64,000 nt of DNA, taken from the NCBI GenBank assembly GCA_963575745.1, contig CAUYUJ010017837.1, forward strand, positions 906,190 through 970,189, read 5' to 3'. Within the stretch, counting starts at the first letter, position 1. Each line of letters opens with the position of its first letter. The stretch is from Prorocentrum cordatum. Lineage: Eukaryota; Sar; Dinophyceae; Prorocentrales; Prorocentraceae. Shown piece by piece: positions 23,220-33,756 of this stretch. A program made the translations under genes and the position numbers. The notes under the pieces were generated by a model. That model did no database searches. It was not told the origin of the DNA and worked only from the letters and a program-made list of their open reading frames with translations.

Positions 23220-23640
23220 GCTAGCAGTCGCCTGGCGAGCGTCTCCGCTGGCTGAGTCGTCTCGTCCACGGCATCGCGCGGACAGGGGCCCAATGTTCCA
23301 CCGCCCGGTCGACCTGCTCCAGGAGGAAGTCGTTCATCAGGTTCACCACCTCCACGCGGCCCCGATCTACCGCATGGGGAATGGGGGCGCCCTGGCCGGC
23401 GCGGTAACAGTCGGGGTGGCTCTTAACGTAGTCGATCGCCGATTCCATCACCTGAGCGCGGGCATTAGGCACCCGCGCAAGATCGCGCGGCGCGAGCCCG
23501 GTAGCTGCGTCAGGATTGCCAGGCCTCGTGAAATGATGAACGCGCGTCTGTGTTTCCACTTCCACCTGTGCCTGCTGGAATTCCGCACCCACCAGTTCTC
23601 TTCCACGCGCTTCGCAGTTGCGCGGCCGCGCGTCGCCAGA
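23220..23640 (-). pseudogene. Coding-like fragment of unknown function
   Basis: A minus-strand frame contains EFQQAQVEVETQTRVHHFTR and VEVVNLMNDFLLEQVDRAVE, with protein-like composition unlike the Arg/Gly-rich frames beside it. I do not recognise the family. It lies on the same strand as the gag-like fragments at 24715-28562 and may be the far end of the same decayed element. Confidence 0.4.
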
Positions 23641-24714
23641 CTCCGCCCCCGCGCCCATCGGGATCACGCCGTCGAAGATGGCCGCCGCGCCCTCGCTGGG
23701 CAAGCCCAGCGCGCCGTCAAAAACAACGGACACTCCGCGGACCCGCCTGCGTCTGAGCACCGTGGAGCCGCCTCTCAGCGGCTGCCAGCGCGGCCACCAG
23801 CGCCCCAGCGAACCGCCGCGCCTTGGCCGCCGCCAGCGTTGCTCGCTTCTGCCGGCGGCCGCCCAACTTGACCGACCCCTCCAGGTGGACGCGCCTGCGA
23901 TTGCCTTGGCGCCGTCTCCCCGGCCACCGCAGCTCCGAGAAGTTGCCCGGCAAGTGCGCGCTCTTCCTGTGCGTCGAGCAGCGGTCCGAACGATGCGCGA
24001 GGGGTCGCCCAGGCGCCGACCCGCGCAGCGTGGGCTCTGATCTGATCCAGCTCGCGTCTGACGTTGGCCGCCATCAGCAGGTCGCGGCCCAGCCTGCGCC
24101 CCTCGGGCGGGAAAGCGCCCGGCGGGGCCTGGGCCCAGCGCCGAGCGCCCGCCGGGCGCGGGTCGCCGCGCCACGGCCAACGAAGCACTCGCGCGTCGCC
24201 CAGCGACCAGCTGCGCCTCGAGGAATGGCCCGATGCAGCGGGCCGAGTTCCGGCGCGCCTCCGGTCTCTGGCCCAGGCGAGCCCTCGGCCTCCCGCGCGC
24301 CGCTGGCCGCGGCCACCAGCTCCCCGACCAGCTCCGCCCGAGCGCCGGCCAGGCTCGGCCAACGCTTGCGGACGCCGCTGGCTCGGCCCGCGGGGGCTGG
24401 CAGCCGGCTGCCCGCCTGCTGGGCCGCGACTCGGTCGGCGGCGGCAGCCGCGGCGCGGCAACTGGCCTCCGCCCAGGCTGGCGGCGGCCCTGGCTGAGGC
24501 AGCGGTCGGGATCGTGAAAGGGCGTCTGCTGGTTGAAGCGAGCTCCGATCCAGACTAGAACCGCGTGGCAACGAGTGCTCAACAAGTACGGCATGATCGA
24601 TCGCAGTCGACGGTCTAGTTCTAGCGAAGATGAGCGCCCCTTTCCGAGCGCCCCTGCACGCGCGCGGCTGTCGACGCCGTTCGAGCGCGGCCCCCGCGCT
24701 AGCCCGTGCGCTCG
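23641..24714. other. High-GC interval between coding-like fragments
   Basis: Frames on both strands are Ala/Arg/Pro/Gly-rich. Minus-strand pieces such as VRRELDQIRAHAARVGAWAT look protein-like and may link the flanking fragments, but no continuous frame or splice sites could be supported. Confidence 0.35.
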
Positions 24715-25240
24715 AAGGAATGCCCCGAGCTTGCCCCGAGAGGTCACCCATTGCGTCGTCGATCTGCTTGCCCGCGGGGCCCTCGCTCAAAACCTTCTGG
24801 ATGTCTTGGGGGACTCGTCGCATGATCTCGCCCCTCAGGGCCCTCATTTCTTGTGGGGTGATGCGGCCATGCTCTGCGCATCCCCCTCCCGCTGCACTCC
24901 CCAACCGAAGCTCGCAAGGGCCTCGTTCATGTCGTCGACGGGCCCGCGCATCCGAGCAGGCGCCAGCGCCTGGTCCATCTCGTTCCAGTCGAGCCTCTCG
25001 CGTTCCCCTGAGCCCCCAGCCTGAAGAGCGCCCTCGAGACCTTCGCGGGCCCCGGCGGAGCCGGGCCCGCGCGAGCCCTCGGTCGCGTCGCTCGTCGAGA
25101 CCTCGGCGCCCACGGGCAAGCGGACACGAGCCGCGCCTAAGGTGCGGGGGGCGGATGCGGCGAACGGCGCGTCTCTGACATCAGCAGGGATCTCTACCAA
25201 CTCAAACTCATTCTTCAAGATCTCCACCCAAGTGAAGGAA
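24715..25240 (-). pseudogene. Coding-like fragment of unknown function
   Basis: One frame reads KNEFELVEIPADVRD, then RLDWNEMDQALAP and GPVDDMNEALASFG. A shifted frame continues with GRITPQEMRALRGEIMRR and VLSEGPAGKQIDDAMGDLSG. The change of frame near 24880-24900 preserves plausible protein on both sides, so this is either a frameshifted relic or an unrecognised exon junction. Family unknown. Confidence 0.45.
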
Positions 25241-26924
25241 CGATGGCAGCAACTGAATATCTCACGACGATGACTTAACGGATGCACGCAGCTAGCGAGA
25301 AACATCCTGATCATTTCTTTTGTGATCTTTTCGCTCCCAAGAATCTCCGAATGGACCGAGGCGAGGATCCGCCGCTGGAGCGGCGGGCTGCCGACCTCGC
25401 CCGGCCCGTCTCTCACCTCGCCCCGAGCGGGGCAGCCCGGCAGCCTTCCGAGCCCACTTGGCCCGCTCGCTCGTTGATCTCGCCGTCGCGGAGCCTCTTG
25501 CGGCGCGCGCCGCCCGAGAACGCCTGCGCCGTCAAAGGGTCGACCAGGTCGTTGCCCTCCCGCGCCCTGCCGGCGGGCGCGGCGAGCTCCGCGCCCAAGG
25601 GCTCGGAGGGGCCTTGCGCCCACTCGCCCGCGGGATGCTCGCGTTCGTCTCCTGGCAAAACTTCGCGCCTGTTGGCGTCGCCCACCCCCCCGGCCGCGAG
25701 CGCCACGCAGTTGCCGTGGTCTGGGTCAGCAGCGAGCCCCCCTAGCTGGCGGCCCTGCCGCGGCCGCCCGACAACATCCCGAGACTTCGTGCCCTTCGGC
25801 CTCTTCGCCTGGTAGAAAAAGGTTTTCAAGTCGCACGCGGGGCCCCTTTCTGCTCGGGCGGCGACTTGAGCCACGGCGACTTCAACTCCTCGCCCGACGG
25901 CTGCTGCAGCCAGGCAAGACGCTCATCGGTGGCGTTCTGAGGCCTCCTACCCCGGATCAGGCGGCGCCAATCCTGGCCGCGCTACACGGCGAACCAGCCC
26001 GGCGCCAGAAGGCAGCCGGCCCCTTGTCGCGGGGCACCCCCGAGGCCGGGACGAGGGCCCCCATCCCGCGGGCGAGCCGGTCACTGGCCACCGCCAGCTC
26101 GATGTCCTGCGAGACGCGGCGGCGCCTCCTCGGCAAAGCCCGAGGGCCGAGCCACGGGCGCCAGACGGCGATCGATGTAACTGACGCATTCGGCGAGCTG
26201 CCTGCCCGCGAGGTGGTCGGCCAGGTCGCGGCCGGGCCCGAGGGCCCTCATCTTCGCGCGTTCGGGCTGGGCCTCCGATGCATGCGCCGGCGCGTCCGCC
26301 GACAACTCCCCGGCACGCGCGCCCCAACCAAGCCGAACATCAGGGCGGGGTCGTCACTTGCGCGCGACGCCGGGGGGGGCAACCGATTGCGCGGCCAGCG
26401 CCTGTGCCCGAGCAAGTCCTCGCGTCGGCCATGCGTCGCTCCCGGCCGCGCGGCAGAGCTCCAACGCATCTGGATAAAGGTTCCTCGCCGCCACCCGCCG
26501 CGCAGGAGACCGGCGGAGGCCGGGGCGGGCTGCCGCCGCCCCGGGGCACGCGCGCTCCCTGCAGGAGAAGAAGGGGACAAGCGCGTTCGTGAGGTGGCGG
26601 GCCCTCTCAGCCAGTCGCAACTGCTGCCGGCCCTTCGGGCCGGCCTGTTCACGAGCTGCACGCGCCGCCGCGCCCGCGAAGGGCGGCGGCGCGGTGGGGG
26701 GCCTCTCAGGATCTGATGAGCCGGACATCTCACTGCCCATGGTAAACTCGCGCAGTAAAGTCGCACTGCGGTGCCTATGCCAAAAATCTCCCAAACGGCA
26801 TGCCCATGAGGATCCAGCCTGGCGGGGCGTCTGGCGCCGTGCACGGTGCCAGACGCCCCGCCGTCCAGGGGGCGCGCCCGCGGACGAGGCGGCTTCGTCG
26901 AGGCCCCTCCTTCTTCTGCTTATT
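25241..26924. other. High-GC interval with scattered coding-like minus-strand pieces
   Basis: Pieces such as DLADHLAGRQLAECVSYIDR (near 26160-26240) and AERARHLTNALVPFFSCRER (near 26570-26630) read like protein on the minus strand, but no continuous frame connects them. They probably belong to the same decayed element as the fragments on either side. Confidence 0.35.
26821..26862. repeat. 42-bp near-perfect palindrome
   Basis: Fifteen-base arms GGCGGGGCGTCTGGC and GCCAGACGCCCCGCC enclose a CCGTGCACGG palindrome, with one G/T mismatched pair between. Confidence 0.9.
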
Positions 26925-28562
26925 TTACTTATTATTATTATGATTATTATTATTCTTGCCTTTGCCCGTCGAGTCGTGCGCGCCTGCCCCCGCGTCGGCC
27001 ACCTGCGCGTGGCCCGAGTCGTCGGGGCCGACTGCCGCTGCTCCTCGCTGCTTGATCTTCGACTCGAGCGCCTCCAGCACTGCGATGTAGGCCGCCGCCG
27101 CCCCGGTCTCGAACTCGCCCCCTGCGAAACCACGGCTGCTGCAGGAGTCGACCAGGCCCGGGAGGGGCCGGGCTGCCTTCCACGAGCCCTGGTTGATGGC
27201 CACCTGTTCCAGCGCCTTCATGATCTGGACCAGCTGCCCGTGCGCCTCGTCGAATATCTCGTTGTCCATCTACTCCATCACAGCCACGAGCATCGCGTGC
27301 GTCTTCTTCAGTTCGTAGAGCTTGCCCCACAGGATGCGCCTCGTCCCGTGGTCCAGGTAGGTCTACGCCATGCCGCGCTGTACTCCGAGGGCCCTCTGGA
27401 CCTCTCCTCTGAAGGCCCTCGCCACCCGCAGGGGATGATGCTTGACCCTCCTCCTCAGACGTCGCATGCTCCTCGCGGCTTTGCCGGCGCTGCCCAGGCC
27501 ACCAATCGCCTCGTCCTCGTCGGCCGACGACCCGGCCTTGCCCTTGCCCGTCGCGACCCGCTCGAGCACCTCCAGCATACTGAGCTGCAAGAGGCTCTGC
27601 GGCCTGTTCGGGTCGAGGCCGGCCGCCGCCGCCGCGGCCCCCGCCGCCCCTTGGCACGCGCGGCCACTGCCACTGGCCCCCCGAGAGGCGGCCGGACGCG
27701 GCGGCGCCTCCTCGTCGCTGGACGAAAGCTGCCGGCGCCGCTCGCTCCTGCCGGCGGCGGCTCGTCCTGACCGCATTCCCTCTGCACCGACCGGACCTGG
27801 CCGACGGCCCACCTCGGACTCGGAGCACCTTACTCGTATGGCGCTCTCAAGCCCGTGCCTTTTCACTACGCGTGTCAACGTTTCGCCCCTGCTGGGGCTC
27901 GTCAGGACTCGAATGAAAATGGCAGCGGCATGCGAACACAGCAAGTGCATCTTCGAGCTATCGCCCTCGGCGGCCAGCTCGGTCTGGCGCAGCCATCTCG
28001 CAGCCCGCGCTATAAGCGGGTCGAGCCCCGGCAGAGCCACGCCAGCCGACCCAGCCCCCGCGCCCGCCCGCAGGCCAGCAGCGGCCGGGCCTGCGTCGGC
28101 GTCCTCGGTCGAGGTGAAGAAGCCGCCGCCTGCCGTTGCCAAGCCAAGATGCTGCCTCTCCAGTTCGAACTCGCGCTCTCCGAAGTGCATGCGATCGTCC
28201 ACCCATGGCTCGGGCTGCTCCTCCTTGGAACTCCTCTTCGGCACCACTACGCAGCCGACGTGCACGACGGCTCTACTGCGGTCGGTCACGACCGCCTCGT
28301 ACGCAGCTCCGCTCACAGCTCTGACAGCGAACGCCGGGCCAGTCGACGAGACGTGGTTCTCGTCGCACTCAATCCCTCGGCCTCCCACGTTGACGGCTTG
28401 CCTCCTGCCGCCTTCGCCCCCCACGATGCGAGCGAAGGCCAAGCGGCCTGGGGCCCACGCCATGGTATTTGAACCCGCGCCGCTGCCTGAACCAGCAGCT
28501 GCGCTTGAGCCCCCCCCCTTTCCCCAACCTGTCTTTGCCGCCTCCCGCCAGCTAAACTGCAT
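26925..28562 (-). pseudogene. Gag-like/hypothetical protein with two in-frame stops
   Basis: An ATG at 28560-28562 (MQFSWREAAKTGWGKGGG) opens a frame that stays in register to 26925 except for TAG codons at 27363-27365 and 27270-27272. Across both stops the sequence is convincing: LLQLSMLEVLERVATGKGK, then TYLDHGTRRILWGKLYELKK, then ALEQVAINQGSWKAARPL. Both TAGs could be former CAG codons. The GSWKAARPL-type ending recalls abundant dinoflagellate retroelement proteins I take to be gag-like; this is from memory of the style only. No enzyme motif is seen. Confidence 0.5.
26926..26957. repeat. ATT microsatellite
   Basis: Imperfect TTA/ATT triplets, read as poly-Asn at the end of the minus-strand frame above. 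Confidence 0.8.
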
Positions 28563-28724
28563 ATTTTGGCCCCCGGGGGGCCGAATATGTCCATATCCAC
28601 CGCCTGCCGAAGTCCCCGGAAATTGATCCTCCAGGTGGTGGTCGTGTATAAATTCCCGCCTCGGAAGCGTCGGCTGCAGGCAGCTGCGGAGCGGCAGCGG
28701 CGGTGGCGGACAGCGAGGGGAGGA

Positions 28725-28757
28725 GTCGGGACTCCTGGGGCCGCGCGCTGGAAAAAT
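28725..28757 (+). repeat. Dispersed GGTCGGGACC-type repeat, copy 3
   Basis: The core GGAGTCGGGACTCCTGGGGC is followed by CGCGCGCTGGAAAA, the same order as the copies near 32372 and 33310. Confidence 0.6.
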
Positions 28758-29116
28758 CACGCCGTCTTGAATCTCAGGCGGCCGTGCGGGGCGATCCGGG
28801 CAACCCCAGAACGCTCTCAGCAAGGCGCGCCCGCTGGAACGCATCCCGAGGCTGGACAACAGCCGAGAGGCCCTGGAGCCTCGATGTCACATGCCCCTCA
28901 TGGTGTGGCGGCGCGCACAAAGGGGCAAGGAGACAGGGGAAAGCAACTTAGAAGAGGGCAGCTCCTGAAGGCGCCGGCCCTACATCCACACACAAGGCCC
29001 GCGCCTTCTGAGGAGCGAGGGTGCTTCCAAGAAGCCTTCCCCACGAAGACGCGCGACCACGAACCGTCAGGGCGATGCTTGGGAGCCGCCGTGTCTTCAT
29101 GCCAGACGGAACCGGC

Positions 29117-29284
29117 AAGTGTGAAGGGGCCCTGGGACACACAAATAAATGCACACAAATAAAAATATGCCCATATTTTCGTATATTTTCTGGGTTTTTG
29201 TCTTCCCCCCCACTTCCCATATTTCCCCATATTTTCTGGGGGATCGACGATTAATTGTGTCTGTGTGTTTTTCCCCCTCCTGAA
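29117..29284 (+). repeat. ~170-bp dispersed repeat, copy 1
   Basis: Order: GTGAAGGGGCCCTGGGACAC, ACAAATAAATGCACACAAAT, CCCCATATTTTCT, ATCGACGATTAATTGTGTCT and GTGTTTTTCCCCCTCCTGA. Ends are imperfectly inverted (ACACAAAT against AATTGTGT). Non-coding. Confidence 0.8.
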
Positions 29285-29404
29285 AGTGCTGGGCAAGCCA
29301 ACGACGACGGGCGCGGAGGCGCGGGGCCGGGGACCGCGCCCGCCCTGCGCCCTCCGCGCAGGGGGGGCTCCAGAGATCAGGGAGCGCCCAGAGGGGTCCG
29401 CGCC

Positions 29405-29488
29405 CCCTCCCCTCCTCCTCCTCCTCCTCCTCCTCCTCCTCCTCCTCCTCCTCCTCCTCCTCCTCCTCCTCCTCCTCCTCCTCCTCCC
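29405..29488. repeat. CCT tract
   Basis: About 80 bp of CCT/CTC triplets between two copies of the 170-bp repeat. Confidence 0.9.
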
Positions 29489-29673
29489 TGCCCCCTTCGG
29501 CGCGTGGCCGAGGGGGGGCGGCAGCCGCGGCGGCGGCGGCGGCGGGCCTGGGGAGGAGCGGCGTGGGGCCGGCACCGAGGCACTGCGCCGCGGGGGCCCC
29601 CAGGCGTCGAAGGAAGAGGGCCTCGAGGCGCAACCCGTGCGGTCGTCCCACCCGCCTCGCGGGTACATCTGCC

Positions 29674-29842
29674 TCTCCTTTGAAGGGGCCAGGGGCACAC
29701 AAATAGACAGACACAAATCCCAGGATTTCCGATATGTCTCCACATTTTCTTGACGCTTGTCTTCCCATCCGCTACCCATAGTTTCAGGATTATCCTGGGT
29801 GTCGACGATTATTCGTGTCTGTGTGTGTTTTCCCTCCTGACC
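29674..29842 (+). repeat. ~170-bp dispersed repeat, copy 2
   Basis: Shares GAAGGGGCCAGGGGCACACA, TGTCGACGATTATTCGTGTC and TTCCCTCCTGA with copy 1; the middle is more diverged. Confidence 0.75.
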
Positions 29843-29967
29843 CTCGGTGGTTACAAAAGAGGATCCTCAGGGATTGGGCCCTAAGGAGAGGAAGGGATCC
29901 AAGGCTGGACTTGCACTGTTCGAGGCACCTCGCCCTTAGGACCCCATCCCTCAGGGCCCCATTTTGG

Positions 29968-30149
29968 AGCCATCGAGTGAGCATTCAAGGGGCCCCAGGA
30001 CACACAAATAAATACACACAAATAAAAGGATTCCCCATATTTTCATATATTTTCTCGGTTTTCGTCTTCCCCCCCACTTCCCGCATTTTCCCATAGTTTC
30101 TGGGGAGTCGACGATTGATTGTGTCTGTGTGTGTTTTTCCCCTCCTGAG
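29968..30149 (+). repeat. ~170-bp dispersed repeat, copy 3
   Basis: Closely matches copy 1 through CACACAAATAAATACACACA, ATATTTTCATATATTTTC and AGTCGACGATTGATTGTGTC. Confidence 0.8.
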
Positions 30150-31644
30150 GTAAGGGGGACGAAGTTTCGAAGTTCGAGGTGTAACGTTTGCGGTGGTCCT
30201 CGGCGGCTTTCCAGCCTCGGGATGCCTTCCAGCGGCGGCGCCTCGCCGAGAGGCGTCTGGGGCTGCTGGGACCGTCCCGAACGACCGCCAGAGGCCGAGC
30301 TATGACCCGAAAGCTAGGGGGACCTCGACCATGAAGCTGGAACGCACACATGGCGAGTTCCGGAAACCCTTCACCCAACAATGTTGCCATCTGTTGGGAG
30401 GTCGGTTTTTGCTTCCGCTGGCTTCCGCCGGGATTCCGCCGGCTCCCGCCAGCGCAGCCGCCCCGTTTTTTTCTTCCGCCGCCTTCCGCCGAGGAAGAGA
30501 TGGCAACTCCTTCGATCCACGAAGGCAGAGCCCTTTTCGAAACGCCTCACATGGCCGGATTCGCGGGCGGAACATCCGGAGGCCAGCTGCTGAATACACA
30601 GGTGGAGGCCCTGCGTGCCTGGCCAAAGAGGGGCCGAGCCCCGGAAAGACGGGGGGCCACGTGTGCTCCCGGCTCTTGCGCGGGCCGGGCGCGTCATGCG
30701 CATCCAGCTTCCCGGCAGACGCCCAGAGGTCCGTGCGGATGTCGTCGGTCGCGCGCTGGACCACCCCTGGCGCGGGGAGCGCGCCAGGGGCGGCGCCGGA
30801 GGCGCCGCCGAACGGGCCCAGCGCCGACGCGAGACACGCGCGCACCTCTCCGAAAGTGTATGCTTTGGCAGCTTTCCCTCGCGAGGGGGCACAGGAGGGG
30901 GACTGGCCCAGAGGGGGCAACCTCGACCTGGAATCGGCGATACATCGCCGATCGATCGGCGACAAGCCCCGCACGGTCCTCTGGCCATCGCTCGGACGTC
31001 CAATCTCTGTGCATTTTTCGGTTTCGCGCGTGTTTCTTTTTTTTTTTTGGGGGGGGGGGGGGGGGGCAAAATGATCAGGGATGTTCCTCGAGGGTCCTCG
31101 CCGAGAGAAAAATGCACACGTCGGAGCGATGCCAAGTCCTGGGCAACTTGGGGCTATGGGTCCCCCACCCGCGATGGATGGACGATCGGGGGTTCGATTC
31201 GTCCCCCCCCCTCGGGGATCTTCTGACCCGGGTCAATCCAGACCCGGGTCAGCAGGAAACCAAAAACTGCAATGCAGGAAAAAAAAAACTGCAACGCAGG
31301 TCCTCGCAAACCCGGGTCAGCCAATACGCGCGGCCGCCTCGCGGCCACGAGCGGCTCCCTAACCCGGGTCAGCCAGAGGGGGTCTTTGCAGGATCCTGCA
31401 GGATCCGGCGCCGTGGCTGACCCCCGTTTGCACTGACCCCCGTCTCGAGGCTCGTGACTCCCCCCCCCGAGCCCGTCCCCCACGTGTCGCTGCCCCCGAT
31501 GCGAGCGGCTCCCGGGCCATAACCTGAGCCTCTGGCGGCCGCTCGGAACGATGCCTGCCCCAGGACGCTCCCGACGAGGGGCAGCTCATGGAGACCACCC
31601 TGGGCCTCGAAAGCTTTCGAACGCTTCTCCCCCTCAGCCTATCC
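30150..31644. other. No supported gene; palindromes and homopolymers
   Basis: It contains CGCCGATCGATCGGCG (30946-30961), a T run followed by a G run at 31036-31066, and four ACCCGGGTCA-type palindromes between 31228 and 31372. Frames over 30300-31070 on both strands show no motif. Confidence 0.5.
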
Positions 31645-31835
31645 TTAGGTCGGGCCTGTCCCCCTACAGGGGGATTTTCTACGAAAAATGCAAAATACAC
31701 AAAAAATAATCGAAAAAATAGTCCCAAAATTGTCTGGGGATTTTTTTTTGAATATTTGTTGACCCTCTTGGGGTATTTTTGGGGTATTTTTTCTTTTCGT
31801 CGAAAATCCCCCTGTAGGGGGACAGGCCCGACATA
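31645..31835. mobile_element. 191-bp MITE with ~40-bp TIRs and a 9-bp target duplication
   Basis: Left arm (GTCGGGCCTGTCCCCCTACA, GGGGGATTTTCTACGAAAA, from 31649) and right arm (to 31832) are inverted repeats with one mismatch over about 39 bp. The 9-mer AGCCTATCC occurs immediately outside on both sides (31636-31644 and 31836-31844). The interior is AT-rich with no coding. A 9-bp duplication suggests a Mutator-like mobiliser. Confidence 0.85.
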
Positions 31836-31849
31836 AGCCTATCCGCCAC

Positions 31850-33310
31850 TCAGCCTGTCACCCGCCGTATCGTGGCTCCTGGTCCTTGGGGGCCGCCGCG
31901 GCGCCCGTCAGGCGCGACACGCCGCCGATGCGCTCGACTCGCACCGTCTCCACGCCGGACGTGCGCTTGCGCGCGCGCGTGGCTGGCCGCCCGCTGGCCA
32001 GACTGCCCGGCGAGCACGGCGGGGGCTTGCCGAGGCACACCTTCCACGGCCTCGCCGACGAGGCGGCGCTGCTGGGCCTGTCGGTGGCGCGCACGCCCGG
32101 CTTTCCGACCGCGGCACGGTTCGTGTCAATCGGGGCGGCGCTCCTGGAAATTCAGCCTCTGGGGGCTCTAGGGAGCCCACAAAGGACGTACGCGCCCAGC
32201 TATGTACATGAACACGGCCCCCTGACCCGCGAGACCTGCCGCGCGATACGAACATTCGCGCAATGCGAACCCTCGAAACCAGCGTGGATTCATGTACATG
32301 TACGTCCTTTTTTCCCTCCGGAGGCTCGTGCTCGGGCCCACGGATGATCAGAAATGGACCCGCGGCGAAAAACAGTCCCCGGGGAAGGGGTCGGGACCCC
32401 TGGGGACGCGCATTGGAAAACCCACATCGACGGACGTCCGGGAACGGGGTGGCCGTTCGGGGAGGCGGGAGGCTTCCGAGAAGGCGGGGGGCAGGGTGCT
32501 CTTCCGAAGCCCCAACGGCCCTCTCGAGAAGCGACTGCCCAAAGATGGGGTCATGAGGGATGGGGGTCCTCAGGATAGGGAGTGGACCACGGGGTGCACC
32601 TTCCCTGTTTGAGGTTCTCGCCCTGAGGGCGCCATCGCTCAGGGAACCCGCCTTGCAAAACCGCGGACGGAAGGCCGCCGCCCTCGCGGCCCTCGCGCCC
32701 AACCCCCTCTCGCTGCGCGCCCGCCTGGCCTGGCGGGCGAGCCCCTGCGCTTCGCCTCCGAGCTTGCCGTGGCCCGCAGCGGCGACGCGGAGCGCCCGAG
32801 CGAGCACGAGCGCGAGCGCGGCGGCGGCCCCGGGGAGCTCGGCGGCGACTCCGCGGGCCGCACGGGCCGTGGCCCTGCGACACTCGCGGGCGAGCGCCCC
32901 GGCGGGGCGGCCTGCGCCTGCGCGCTCGCCCGCCCGCTGCCCTCCGCCCCCGGCGCGCCCGGCGCGCCGGCCTCGGCTCCTGCCGCGGGGGCAGGCAGGT
33001 CGGAGCGCCAAGCCAATGGGAGTGCCACGCCTGCTGGACGCGCCCGTCCGCGCAACGTGGCCGAGCAGACACGGCGCGCTTGCACGACGGGCGAGTGGGC
33101 ATCGTGCGCAAGGTGAAGGACGGCGCGCGCATCACTGGCACCCCTTCTGTCCCTCTCGAACCAGGCGCTGATGACGACCGCGGTGTGCCCCCCAAACCTC
33201 TCGCTGGGCTCGCTCCGACCAGGAGTCCTCGGGAGAACCTGGCCGTGGCGACGAGGGCCCTCCCCGGAGGCCCCAGACAAGCGGCAGCGAGGGACGTGCA
33301 TCGGCACTTC
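31850..33310. other. GC-rich interval, no gene recognised
   Basis: Frames on both strands (up to 367 codons, minus) are Ala/Arg/Gly-rich. A 130-bp segment, 32181-32310, is bounded by AAAGGACGTAC and its inverse, with TGTACATGAA repeats just inside. A dispersed-repeat copy lies at about 32372-32440 (plus). Confidence 0.4.
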
Positions 33311-33375
33311 AAGCATCCGACGATGCAAGTTTTCCATGCGCGGCCCAAGAGGTCCCGACCCCTCCCTGGGGGGCA
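33310..33375 (-). repeat. Dispersed GGTCGGGACC-type repeat, copy 5
   Basis: Read on minus: AGGGAGGGGTCGGGACC, then TTGGGCCGCGCATGGAAAAC, then CATCGTCGGATG. This is the fullest copy here. Confidence 0.7.
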
Positions 33376-33672
33376 GCCAAATCCGCCATGGATCCAATGG
33401 TGACGCGCCCGGCAGCCGACATCGCGCCCCAGAGGGCAGAAATCGAGGCAGAACGCCCGGATCGCAAAAATCCGCCGACCCTGTCGGCGTGTGTGACGGG
33501 CTTCTCCGTTCGAGTCGTCGTCGCCGTCATTCGTTCATCGTCGACTCTGTCGTCCTCGTTCCCTGCGCTTTCCTTTCCCTGTGCCCGTCGCCGCTCCTCG
33601 TTCCTTTTCTGGACTCTCCTCCTCAAGCGAGGCAGCCAAAGCGAAATTGGGCAAAGTCGTCATAGACTCGCT

Positions 33673-33703
33673 GTCTTGTTTGGTTCAAGGTTTTTGATTC
33701 AAG
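33673..33703 (+). other. Possible relict dinoflagellate spliced leader pair
   Basis: GTTTGGTTCAAG and TTTTTGATTCAAG lie in tandem about 70 bases before the LINE C start codon. Both resemble the 3' half of the dinoflagellate spliced leader (TTTTGGCTCAAG), each with two differences. Retroposed trans-spliced mRNAs can leave such relics. The match is short. Confidence 0.3.
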
Positions 33704-33756
33704 TTGTTTTGTTGAAAATCCAAATCTTGTACCCTAGTTGCCCCTCACATTCCACC

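Noticed and set aside
31180-31200. GGTTCGATTC as a tRNA B box
   Set aside because: No A box or foldable acceptor and anticodon arms in the surrounding 90 bases.
31908-33011. 367-codon minus-strand frame as a gene
   Set aside because: Ala/Arg/Gly-rich in a GC-rich stretch where several frames on both strands are open.
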